Made by a program: the position numbers and the translations under genes
Source of the DNA: Vibrio echinoideorum
GTDB lineage: Bacteria; Pseudomonadota; Gammaproteobacteria; Enterobacterales; Vibrionaceae
Direction: 5' to 3'
Length of the DNA stretch: 64,000 bases
Assembly: GCF_024347455.1 (NCBI RefSeq)
Contig: NZ_AP025484.1
Location: 620,001-684,000, forward strand
Shown here: in pieces, positions 9,471-16,982 of the stretch
How the letters are laid out: the number at the start of each line of letters is the position of its first letter
How positions within the stretch are numbered: position 1 is the first letter of the stretch
Notes under the pieces: model-generated
Database searches by the model: none
The model's input: only the letters and a program-made list of their open reading frames with translations
Told to the model about the DNA's origin: nothing

Positions 9471-10364
9471 TTAAGGCAACCAAGGCACCACAAGGACATC
9501 GACGGCTTTCCAGTTGGTGTTGCTGCCGCCATTGGCTTTATGCTCCGCTTCAACCACTGTTTTCGCTTTTGCGCGATTCGACGGACCCACAATTAACAGT
9601 TTTGGCATAATGCCTAATGGACGATCTTGATCAGACTTCACACTCATCATGGTCTGCACGCCACTGTTGAAGTTGTTTTCTGTCAAATCAGCTTTAGAGG
9701 CAAAAGCTTGCTGCCAAAAACCATAACCCCAGTTACCGCGCGCATCGATGCCGTAAAGAAATTCATCGAGCATGTAAACGTGATCGGAGTTAGCTGCATC
9801 TGTCTTATTGGTGAGCTTGTAGTCTTTGCGTTGTTGGTAAATAAACGGCTTAAGGGGACGAGAAGTATCAAGTAAGTACCAAGGATCGCCTGAACCCGCT
9901 TGCATGTTAGAAACCGACTTCTCTTTACCTGTTTCACCGACAGGGTGATCAGTATCAAAAAAGTTTTGGCCGTCATAACACTTACTGTCAAAGCCACCTG
10001 CAAGCAGAGCAAACAACATTTCATCTGGGTGCGTTGCTGCGGCATGGCCCATGTCTTGGAATTTCGGCATTAACACGCCGTAAGTATCGTCTTCTACATA
10101 CTCGCGAGGGATCGCTTCTGTTGCTTCGAACTTTTTGTTGGCAAGTGCATAACCGTGTTGCTTCATACGGTTGATTTGACGCTCACCAATCCACTCACGT
10201 AAGCGAGAGAATTCACCTAACCAGGCGTAGGTTTCTACCATCGTAGTGGATGGCACGAGTGTGGCAATTTGCGGCCAAAGCTGGGTGTAGCCTTTTTGGC
10301 CCTGCTGGTAGTGAGATTTCACCGCCGTGTAAAGAACGTTTATGTTCGCTCCAGTGGTTTGCAT
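9471..10364 (-). CDS. Major head subunit, Mu gpT-like
   Basis: 297 residues, the main capsid protein forming the icosahedral shell. The N-terminus (TGANINVLYTAVKSHYQQG) and the W-x-G-E-R-x-x-x-R-M motif near residues 57-66 are characteristic of the gpT family. The E-x-T-x-E-I/V-P-R-E-x-x-x-D-D-x-Y-G segment at about 80-100 is also present. It follows the protease/scaffold gene and the decoration-like gene in the same operon. A good marker gene for the phage family. Confidence 0.95.
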   Translation of the reverse strand: MQTTGANINVLYTAVKSHYQQGQKGYTQLWPQIATLVPSTTMVETYAWLGEFSRLREWIGERQINRMKQHGYALANKKFEATEAIPREYVEDDTYGVLMPKFQDMGHAAATHPDEMLFALLAGGFDSKCYDGQNFFDTDHPVGETGKEKSVSNMQAGSGDPWYLLDTSRPLKPFIYQQRKDYKLTNKTDAANSDHVYMLDEFLYGIDARGNWGYGFWQQAFASKADLTENNFNSGVQTMMSVKSDQDRPLGIMPKLLIVGPSNRAKAKTVVEAEHKANGGSNTNWKAVDVLVVPWLP

Positions 10365-10415
10365 AGGGGGCTCCTAAAATTATGCGAAAAAAATCATGCG
10401 ATAAATGGTGAGGCG

Positions 10416-10808
10416 TTACACCACAGCGGGCATGATCCAGACCATATCGGAATCGATTTCAGTGATGACGCCCGCAATAGGACGACTCGAAGAAGATGAG
10501 TCAATGGACACGCTTGTCTCTGTGTCGAAATACACGGTTGAACCAATATGAGTATCGGTAATGTCACCCGTATTGATTAAGGCAAACTCTTGATGCTCAA
10601 CTTCAACCTTGCTCTCACCGTTTGCGCCAGCTTTGTTGTCCACGTTGAAAGTGGCAACGCCAGCGAACTTCGACGTACCAACTGCACTTGCAAACGGCAC
10701 CGCAAAACCCGCTGTTAAAAATACAGGGGCGCACGCCAATAAAACGGCCGCGGCTGCAACGGGATAACCACGCTTAACGCCCGAACGACGGGCAAACACT
10801 GCTGTCAT
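10416..10808 (-). CDS. Capsid decoration/cement-like protein
   Basis: 130 residues located between the protease/scaffold and major head genes, where Mu-like siphophages often encode a small capsid-stabilising protein. The first about 45 residues are Ala/Val/Phe-rich and hydrophobic (GYPVAAAAVLLACAPVFLTA), so it could look like a signal peptide or membrane segment. The rest is beta-rich with T-G-D-I-T-D and a C-terminal I-T-E-I-D-S-D motif. The decoration role is inferred only from position and size. Confidence 0.6.
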   Translation of the reverse strand: MTAVFARRSGVKRGYPVAAAAVLLACAPVFLTAGFAVPFASAVGTSKFAGVATFNVDNKAGANGESKVEVEHQEFALINTGDITDTHIGSTVYFDTETSVSIDSSSSSRPIAGVITEIDSDMVWIMPAVV

Positions 10809-10811
10809 AAA

Positions 10812-11969
10812 TCAATCCTCTTCTTTAGCGGCTATGAACTGCTCTTTGGTCAAGCCTGTTGCTTTAAGAACGGCAATCTCTGCCTCAGAAAGCTCGCTGT
10901 CTTTCTTCTTATCTTTTGGCGGTTGCTTATCTTGGGTTTGAGTTGCCTTTAGCGCGGCGATGGCAGGTCGAGCATCAAGCATTCCCTTTAGTGCAGCAAC
11001 GCCTTGTTGGCCACCAAACTCAGTAAGGTACTCAACTTCAGCTTCTACCACTTTGCCTTCTTTTTTTGCGTTATCGATAAGCGTCGAAAGGCTCTCTTTG
11101 TCAGTGCCCGCCTTAAGAACTGCAAGCTCACCAACTACACCGTTATAGGCTTTGATTGGCACGTACTTGCTTAGGTCTACGCTGCCACCACTAGCTTTAA
11201 GTGCCACCATTTGAGTTTCAAGTCCGTCGGCTTTTTCTGCTTTTACCTTTAACGCATCGAGCGCTGTTAGGGCGGCTGTGGCCAATTCGTCTGTTAGTTC
11301 GCCATCGACAGTAATGCCGAGACTGGCTAACAGCTTCTTGAGTGCTTCATTCACGAATGTATCCTCCGCGTAGCTGTAAAGATTCACGTCTACACCAGGC
11401 TTGGAGAGACGCACATTGATGTCCGCTGCCAGCGCTGCTACCGATTCCATGTTGGTAATACCAGGATCGTTAGTAATGGCTGCCATGCGTAAAAAGAGAG
11501 GTTTGCCTGTTTTCTTGTCATAAGGAAAAACGGCAGAGAGATAGGCGTATTCGTTGCCATCAATGAGAGACTGAGCGCTGTCAGTCCAATCAGGACGAAC
11601 GTAGAGACCGTGGCCTTCACGCCATTCGATATCGGTTTCAGATGTGATCCACCCAGATGCTGGAGCTTTTTGCCCGGTCTGTTCGGTATAAAGGGTTTGG
11701 TGATCGTAATCGACAAGAACTTTGTTGCGCGTCGCTTTAGTGGCCGCAATAAAAGCATTGGCTGATTCTGCATCAAGATACCAATGGCCGTCTTCTGGCT
11801 CAGTAGGGCGACCATCTGGCGCTTTAAACTTACCCGCAGGCAATAGCTGACACCAACCATCGTCCGACAACGAGAGTTCCGCAGTCAGAATGGCCATGTT
11901 TTCATTTGCTTTGTTAGCACAAAGAACGGCTTCTGCGATTGGGTGAGGTATAAAGGTTTTTGTTTTCAT
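10812..11969 (-). CDS. Prohead protease and scaffold, Mu gpI-like
   Basis: 385 residues from the ATG at 11969, chosen because GGAGGGC precedes it; an ATG 9 bases upstream is also possible but lies on the Shine-Dalgarno. The N-terminal half matches the Mu I protease (LLPAGKFKAPDGRP, LVDYDHQT, GWI, YLSAVFPYD). The C-terminal half is Lys/Ala/Leu-rich and helical, and should act as scaffold. It matures and shapes the prohead. The gene starts a late transcription unit: a repeated 18-bp motif lies 37-55 bases upstream. Confidence 0.9.
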   Translation of the reverse strand: MKTKTFIPHPIAEAVLCANKANENMAILTAELSLSDDGWCQLLPAGKFKAPDGRPTEPEDGHWYLDAESANAFIAATKATRNKVLVDYDHQTLYTEQTGQKAPASGWITSETDIEWREGHGLYVRPDWTDSAQSLIDGNEYAYLSAVFPYDKKTGKPLFLRMAAITNDPGITNMESVAALAADINVRLSKPGVDVNLYSYAEDTFVNEALKKLLASLGITVDGELTDELATAALTALDALKVKAEKADGLETQMVALKASGGSVDLSKYVPIKAYNGVVGELAVLKAGTDKESLSTLIDNAKKEGKVVEAEVEYLTEFGGQQGVAALKGMLDARPAIAALKATQTQDKQPPKDKKKDSELSEAEIAVLKATGLTKEQFIAAKEED

Positions 11970-12005
11970 GCCCTCCATATTGAAGGGCGAGAGGGGTTAG
12001 GTGAG

Positions 12006-12023
12006 ATTCACCTCGGTGTATGT
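12006..12023 (-). promoter_or_regulatory. Repeated late-operon motif, copy 1
   Basis: Plus-strand sequence ATTCACCTCGGTGTATGT, containing the palindrome CACC-N2-GGTG. An almost identical 18-mer (one base different) lies at 22858-22875, upstream of the lysis genes. In Mu the activator C drives promoters at just these two places (P-lys and P-I). Either an activator/operator site or another shared leader element. Confidence 0.5.
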
Positions 12024-12273
12024 GTTTCAAATACACCAAATAAAGAGAGGAGCAACAGAGGACCGTCGAAATAAAAAAGGGAATTAAAAAACACGTTCAA
12101 ACGCTTTGTAACGAGACACACTGCAAAAGTAGAACGTTGATGCCTGTTACTCATTTTGAATGAATGTGCCCCGTTTAACACCCGTTTAAATTTGATATTT
12201 GCTGTCGTTGAACAAGTCGTTTGATAAGAAAAAACTGCAATCTTGCCCTATCTAATTCATTGCGACGGTAAGT

Positions 12274-12306
12274 AAAAAGTGAGTCAACACTAATTTGCAG
12301 ACTCAC
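12274..12306 (-). terminator. Rho-independent terminator of cassette 1
   Basis: On the minus strand a 7-bp stem GTGAGTC/GACTCAC (12279-12306, loop of 14) is followed directly by TTTTTACTT. It lies about 50 bases past the stop of the nuclease-like gene, so it would separate the cassette from the phage late operon. Confidence 0.65.
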
Positions 12307-12356
12307 AAATTAACGATCATGTATCAAAGTTATAATGGAGTAGCTAGCAACTTAAT

Positions 12357-13421
12357 CTATACTTCGGTACGTATGAGTTCTATAGCTATAGCATCTTTAA
12401 ATGACTTTCTGTCGATTGACCAATAGTCGAGAAGGCATCCAATTAAGCTCTTTACAGGAACTGAAAGCGAAGAGTAGTTTGTGAACTCTTTTGATGTAGC
12501 GCATAACTCTAATTCTTTAGCGACATTAAACAAGGATGTAGTATGAGCATTACTTGAGAGAAATTCAGCGAGTATCGAACTCGGTAATGTATCAAATTCA
12601 GTTTCAACTTTACGCTTGACCTGATTTGCAACACTTTTACCTTCTTCAGAGAACTGTTCAACTAGAGATAGAGACATATTGATCATGTTATCAATTCCCT
12701 CTTTTCCCATTGAGCCATATGTGAACCCTTCCGCTAATTTTTCTCTTCTTTCATTTTGGTCTAAAAATGAAAGTTCTCGCATGATGTAATCAACTCCAAT
12801 AGAAAACAACGACAATACGTACGTAAAACACCGATACGCTGTTACTGAGTGAGTCGTGTGCATGACAGTTTGTTGGGCAAAAAATTCAGCTACCTGCAAC
12901 CATTTGTTACAAGTGTCAAAATTCAACCCATTGGACAGCATTGCTTTGCTTAAGATGATTTGACCTTTCCAATCTCCATCTAACTTTCCAAGCGAATATA
13001 ATTCTATGTTATTAACAAACTCTTCATCCGAGAGCCTAAGGGAAGGAGTTGCCTTTTTGGAGAGTTTAGATAAGAAGACGCCATCAAGAACCAAAACACC
13101 TAATTGCTTCCCGAAGTCTTTAACAGCTTCACGCTTCTCCGTTGTAGCTACAATAGCATCATCAGCAGCTACAGCCTCAGTCAAACCCTTAACCCAAAAA
13201 ATACGTTCAATCGCTTGTGGCGTTTTTTTGTTTTTTACATCAACAATCGTTATATTTCGGGCAGTGGGCGAAGCTCTACTGTATAGCCATAAATCGATAT
13301 CAGTTACATCAAAACCTTCATAATTAAACGGAACACCTCTAACAACATAGTATCCTGCTTTATTAAAATAACTACGCAGGTGCTCTTCCATCTCAAAGCC
13401 TTTACCTAGCTGTTTAGCCAT
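12357..13421 (-). CDS. PD-(D/E)XK nuclease-like protein (cassette 1, gene 2)
   Basis: 354 residues. The N-terminal about 120 residues have the layout of a restriction-endonuclease-like fold: Glu12/Glu13 in the first helix, Asp41-Ile-Asp43 in a strand, then Asp61-Val-Lys63 (TIVDVKNKK), followed by a helix and a strand ending AIVATT. These fit the E...D...(D/E)xK active site of Mrr/Hjc-type nucleases. The rest (130-354) is helical with no recognised domain. Its ATG overlaps the previous stop as TAATG, so it is coupled to the 420-residue protein. It is not a Mu core gene. Function as a DNA-cleaving defence effector is inference. Confidence 0.7.
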   Translation of the reverse strand: MAKQLGKGFEMEEHLRSYFNKAGYYVVRGVPFNYEGFDVTDIDLWLYSRASPTARNITIVDVKNKKTPQAIERIFWVKGLTEAVAADDAIVATTEKREAVKDFGKQLGVLVLDGVFLSKLSKKATPSLRLSDEEFVNNIELYSLGKLDGDWKGQIILSKAMLSNGLNFDTCNKWLQVAEFFAQQTVMHTTHSVTAYRCFTYVLSLFSIGVDYIMRELSFLDQNERREKLAEGFTYGSMGKEGIDNMINMSLSLVEQFSEEGKSVANQVKRKVETEFDTLPSSILAEFLSSNAHTTSLFNVAKELELCATSKEFTNYSSLSVPVKSLIGCLLDYWSIDRKSFKDAIAIELIRTEV

Positions 13422-14683
13422 TATTTAATTCCTCCCGTTCGTAGTGCGCTTATCATATCATTTGTAACAAAAGGGCTTTGTTTAACTTGCTTTCTACGAG
13501 TAACCTCACGATTAATCTCGGGACCAATAAATTTGGTTATCGTTGCACCAGGAAGTGAAATCAATGATTCTTGGCTAGCATCTCCGCTTTGAAGTACCTG
13601 AAGAGCTAACTCACCAACTTCTTTCTTTAGTAGCCGCATCATATAACCGGTTCTACCTTTCTTTGAACCTTGGAAGGTTTGCACAACCCCTTTTACTTCT
13701 AGAACTTTGTAATCTTGGCCTATTGCGTCAATTGGACCAATTGGTTCACCTCGAATCAAAGTTCGGAGTAATGCTCCAATATCAGTTATTCTCCCTCGTT
13801 CATAGTAACTCTTAGTAATGCCGTATGTTAGAGATGCAACAAAAGCTTTTGCTAAGTCGAATGCGTCCTCTAACATTGAATTACTATACTTAGAGAATGC
13901 AGAAGGTAAAGTGAGGAATCCTGTCTCTTCAGAATGGTTACATACTGCATTGAAGTCGTACAAGCCTACAGAGTGAACTTTATCGAATAGTTTCTCTCCG
14001 AGAATTCTTTTTGCCGTAATCACATCAATACAACCTTTACTTTGTAGCATTGAAGAGAGCTCTCTTACTAGGTGCTCTTCTTCTTGCTTTAAAGAATCAA
14101 GCACTTTCTTTACCTTTACTGCGGAGTCTTTTCTAAATAAATTCCCGTTAAAGTATATTTTCTCATTACTCTGTAATGTCTCTACATCTACAAATCCATA
14201 TAACTCAGAATCAAAAATCACTTGGTCCATATTTTTTTTAGAGAGTTTGTGTGCATCAGACAAATACTCTCCAACCTCATTAAAACCTACAGGTTTATTT
14301 GAGGAAATTTCTGCTAGCTCAATCACTGAATGTTCTTCAGGTCGAGGAGATAGAGATTCAAATATCTTAGAAGTATGTTGTAACGCTGAAGTAGTAGTAA
14401 CACCAAGTACAGCTACACCGTTGCTACTTCTGTCAATTAACTCATGGTCAGATAAAGTGTTTAGTATAGTTGGAAGCTCAAAAGAGGTATTTATATTATT
14501 GGTACTAGCCAAAGCCTTCAGCCGTTGTTCGTTCAAGACCTGTTCTTCCGATGCAGAGATCGCAGATAACAGAATTCCCGTTTTACCTGCCAAGTAAGTC
14601 TTTTCGTAAATCCCTTGATTGTTGGTATTTGCTAGTTTGTTGGTATTGTGAATTAACCACGCACCTTTTGTTTTTGAGTCCAT
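13421..14683 (-). CDS. Unknown protein with probable winged-helix domain (cassette 1, gene 1)
   Basis: 420 residues; I do not recognise a named family. Residues about 32-97 read like a winged-helix domain: a helix with LSAISASEEQVLNEQRLKALA, then FELPTILNTLSDHELIDR and a wing NGVAVLGVT. The remainder is mostly helical, with a Gly-rich basic patch QTFQGSKKGRTGYMMRLLKKE near 345-365. No signal peptide or membrane segment. It is the first gene of a bicistronic unit with a nuclease-like protein, so it may be the recognition or control subunit. Its own upstream region contains a large palindrome, consistent with autoregulation. Confidence 0.6.
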   Translation of the reverse strand: MDSKTKGAWLIHNTNKLANTNNQGIYEKTYLAGKTGILLSAISASEEQVLNEQRLKALASTNNINTSFELPTILNTLSDHELIDRSSNGVAVLGVTTTSALQHTSKIFESLSPRPEEHSVIELAEISSNKPVGFNEVGEYLSDAHKLSKKNMDQVIFDSELYGFVDVETLQSNEKIYFNGNLFRKDSAVKVKKVLDSLKQEEEHLVRELSSMLQSKGCIDVITAKRILGEKLFDKVHSVGLYDFNAVCNHSEETGFLTLPSAFSKYSNSMLEDAFDLAKAFVASLTYGITKSYYERGRITDIGALLRTLIRGEPIGPIDAIGQDYKVLEVKGVVQTFQGSKKGRTGYMMRLLKKEVGELALQVLQSGDASQESLISLPGATITKFIGPEINREVTRRKQVKQSPFVTNDMISALRTGGIK

Positions 14684-14715
14684 CTTAAGCCCTTTTTAGG
14701 TTAACTAACTTATGA

Positions 14716-14796
14716 GTAACGTTTGAGTTACCGCTAATTTAGTACGCATTTTAGCTCATATTAAAATTACACGCATCTCTACTAGGTGTAATTTAA
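14716..14796. promoter_or_regulatory. Palindromes in the promoter region of cassette 1
   Basis: Inverted repeat TTAAAATTACAC (14761-14772) / GTGTAATTTAA (14786-14796) with a 13-base spacer, and a second one GTAAC-N6-GTTAC nearer the gene (around 14716-14731). They lie in the AT-rich 220-base gap upstream of the 420-residue protein, where the promoter must be. Their size suggests operators for a dimeric regulator. Confidence 0.55.
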
Positions 14797-14904
14797 CCTA
14801 ATTAGTGGACATCCTATGTATAACGTTCACCCTAAAGCATTTCAGATAGCTGTAATGTGACTAAAGAAAATCATCACTTTAATTGACTGTAAAAGTGTTA
14901 AACC

Positions 14905-15372
14905 TTACTCGTTCAACATTTTCATTAAGAACGCTGAGAGAATGTCGTAGATTTCGGCTTTGTCGTCCTCATCAACGCCCAACCATGGACGAGCAGGGAT
15001 CGCCGCGTTTGAAGGTCGCAGATCTGGCGACCCACCATAATGATGAATTGCGCCGTACTCCAGAGGTGTACCAAAAAACAAAGTATTGCCAAATGATTGG
15101 TAAGTTAAATGGCCACTAAGGAATTTATTTAAAGTAAGAATCTCATTCTTATGTTTCGGTTTGTTCTTTTGATACTTTGGAGAAAGCGGTGCCCACGGAA
15201 CACCTTCTGGGCTTTTTTGATCGCGAAAACGTTGGTCATGGCTAACGAGCAACATCTCGCCAATGTCTCTCATCGCAGGTTGTAAGCTCGTCCCTTGTTT
15301 TAAAAACTGGTTTAAACGACGTTGAAGTTTCTCTTGACCGTCAAAGTCGATGGAGTAATGAACGCCTGCCAT
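14905..15372 (-). CDS. Phage virion morphogenesis protein, Mu gpG-like
   Basis: 155 residues, N-terminus MAGVHYSIDFDGQEKLQRRL. A central motif RFRDQKSPEGVPWAPLSPKY with P-W-x-x-L-x-x-x-Y is diagnostic of the Mu gpG/phage virion morphogenesis family, and the C-terminal IPARPWLGVDEDD also fits. It functions in head-tail joining. In Mu, gpG is normally followed by the protease gene I; here the nuclease cassette sits between them. Its start overlaps the stop of the 65-residue upstream gene. Confidence 0.92.
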   Translation of the reverse strand: MAGVHYSIDFDGQEKLQRRLNQFLKQGTSLQPAMRDIGEMLLVSHDQRFRDQKSPEGVPWAPLSPKYQKNKPKHKNEILTLNKFLSGHLTYQSFGNTLFFGTPLEYGAIHHYGGSPDLRPSNAAIPARPWLGVDEDDKAEIYDILSAFLMKMLNE

Positions 15373-15569
15373 TACGCTTCCCCGATGGATTGCATCACAT
15401 AGTGTTCATGTATTTCAGGCGTAGAGTTCGACATCATGGTGGTATAAAGCTCACCAATGCGGTTTGCCTCTTCGCCTTTCGCTACGTCGAGCAGGCGATC
15501 CCACTCCAGAAAATCCTCAAGAGTAACGGGCGCTTTAGAGAGTTCGAGTGCTTGATTTAAGTATTTCAT
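15372..15569 (-). CDS. Small phage protein (65 aa)
   Basis: 65-residue acidic protein starting MKYLNQALELSKAPVTLEDFLEWDRLLDVAKGEE. Between the minor head gene and gpG, sharing its stop codon region with gpG's start (15372), which argues that it is translated. No known domain. Similar small ORFs occur at this point in Vibrio Mu-like phages; role unknown. Confidence 0.65.
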   Translation of the reverse strand: MKYLNQALELSKAPVTLEDFLEWDRLLDVAKGEEANRIGELYTTMMSNSTPEIHEHYVMQSIGEA

Positions 15570-15578
15570 AATGTGAGT

Positions 15579-16982
15579 TTAAATCGTCTTATAGATTGTG
15601 TCTGTAATGAAGTTAAAAATTTCCGGATAAGCTTCACTCAGCTCATCAGGGGCAAACAACCAAGCAACAAAATGCTCAGCAAACCATTCATATTCATTGT
15701 ACTGCGAATATTGGGTGATGCCATGGCGAATAGGAGCCAATGGCGACCCCGCTTTAAAATGCACTTGATGCCCCATTTCATGTGCCCAAGTATTCAGTAC
15801 TCTAGCTGAATCGCCATGCATCGCTTTGACTACCGTTGATAAAGAGAACTGAGGATTGTTTTTTGATAATTCTAATGCCCTTGTTATTGCTTCATGAAGC
15901 TGCTGTATGGTTACTCGACGTAAGGAATCCGTGCTTTTTGCTTTGACTACAACATGGCTCCAATGAGGACTGGTAAAGCCATTTGCTCGGCTTGCCTGCC
16001 GATGGTAGAAGTTAGCTAAAGGCATTCTCACGCCTGATTGCAAATACTCTTCAATCGGGGCGATCAGCGGTCGAGATTTCACTTTGCCTGTTAACTCACT
16101 CTGCTTCAACACCAGTGTTTTGATGTCATGCTTACTGAGGAATTCAGAGAAAATCGTAAGTTGTGGACTTGGTGCTTGCTCTAGAATTCGGCTTATCTCA
16201 CCGGAATTCACTCCCTTAACGGTAGAGAACGCACTTTCAACGGTGCGACTTGGCACTCTTTCAGTTAATGGTAATTTCTTATCGAGCACTTGCTTAGTTT
16301 GTTTCGTAAGCTGGGCGCTGGACTTAGGTGTGTAGTCAAAGCCTGGATCGATGCCTTTTGGTATTCGATGAACTTCACCTGTGAATTTATCTATCCAGTC
16401 GTACTTTTCCACCTTAGGGGAAGCACTGACTTTCAATCCTAAACGCTTCAGTGTGTATTCGCTTGCGGTGAGCTTCTTGCATTTGCAACCGAAACCGTTG
16501 ATTGGGGTATGCATGTCCCACCACGGGTCATCGAGAGGCAGAACTAAATTGTTCCAGGATAAATGATCATGGCGAGGATGCTCGGAGCCTGAGTGCTTGT
16601 AAATACCATAAGGGCGAGAGCCTTTGAGTTGCTCTATTTGCTGCTCTCGGCCTGCGGTATAACTCTGGCGCATGTTGGTTTCATAAATTACCTTACTGCG
16701 CCAATTAGCATCGCCCGTATGAGCCCAGCCGTGCATAGCAACAATGTTGTTGAACTCCTTTTTAAACCAATTAAGGCTTTTTCCTTCACTGATCGCCTTA
16801 TCGACCGCGCTCCTGAAGTCAGCCAGTAAATCCTCTTTCATGGCTCCTGCGACCATAAAGCTGCGGTCGTGGGCCTGCTTCCAAATATCGGTCCATCGCT
16901 CAGTTGGAACATTGGTCTTATTACGGAAATAGGCGATTTGCTCTTCGAAGGGAAGCGAGCCGTAATTAACTTGGCCAACCAT
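15579..16982 (-). CDS. Minor head protein, Mu gpF/SPP1 gp7-like, with C-terminal zincin-like domain
   Basis: 467 residues. The N-terminal half is the Mu F/SPP1 gp7 head morphogenesis module: W-R-S-K-V-I-Y-E-T-N-M-R-Q-S-Y-T-A-G-R, then G-x-x-H-P-R-x-D-H and the C-K-C-K cluster near 185-190. The C-terminal part (about 370-467) carries HEMGH at 401-405 and E-W-F-A-E at about 432-436, the arrangement of a zinc metallopeptidase (HExxH plus downstream Glu). It starts at the stop of the portal gene (16982). Capsid assembly is known for the front half; the protease-like tail could process proteins or be a remnant. Confidence 0.9.
   Translation of the reverse strand: MVGQVNYGSLPFEEQIAYFRNKTNVPTERWTDIWKQAHDRSFMVAGAMKEDLLADFRSAVDKAISEGKSLNWFKKEFNNIVAMHGWAHTGDANWRSKVIYETNMRQSYTAGREQQIEQLKGSRPYGIYKHSGSEHPRHDHLSWNNLVLPLDDPWWDMHTPINGFGCKCKKLTASEYTLKRLGLKVSASPKVEKYDWIDKFTGEVHRIPKGIDPGFDYTPKSSAQLTKQTKQVLDKKLPLTERVPSRTVESAFSTVKGVNSGEISRILEQAPSPQLTIFSEFLSKHDIKTLVLKQSELTGKVKSRPLIAPIEEYLQSGVRMPLANFYHRQASRANGFTSPHWSHVVVKAKSTDSLRRVTIQQLHEAITRALELSKNNPQFSLSTVVKAMHGDSARVLNTWAHEMGHQVHFKAGSPLAPIRHGITQYSQYNEYEWFAEHFVAWLFAPDELSEAYPEIFNFITDTIYKTI

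Larger units (their letters stand above)
11970..12356. other. Intergenic region between the protease gene and cassette 1
   Basis: About 380 bases without a convincing gene. It holds the 18-bp motif at 12006-12023 (shared with the lysis-gene leader), a stem-loop GGTGTATTTG/CACATACACC next to it (12014-12037), an AT-rich stretch, and the terminator of the nuclease cassette at 12274-12306. It seems to be the joint between the phage late operon and the inserted cassette. Confidence 0.6.
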
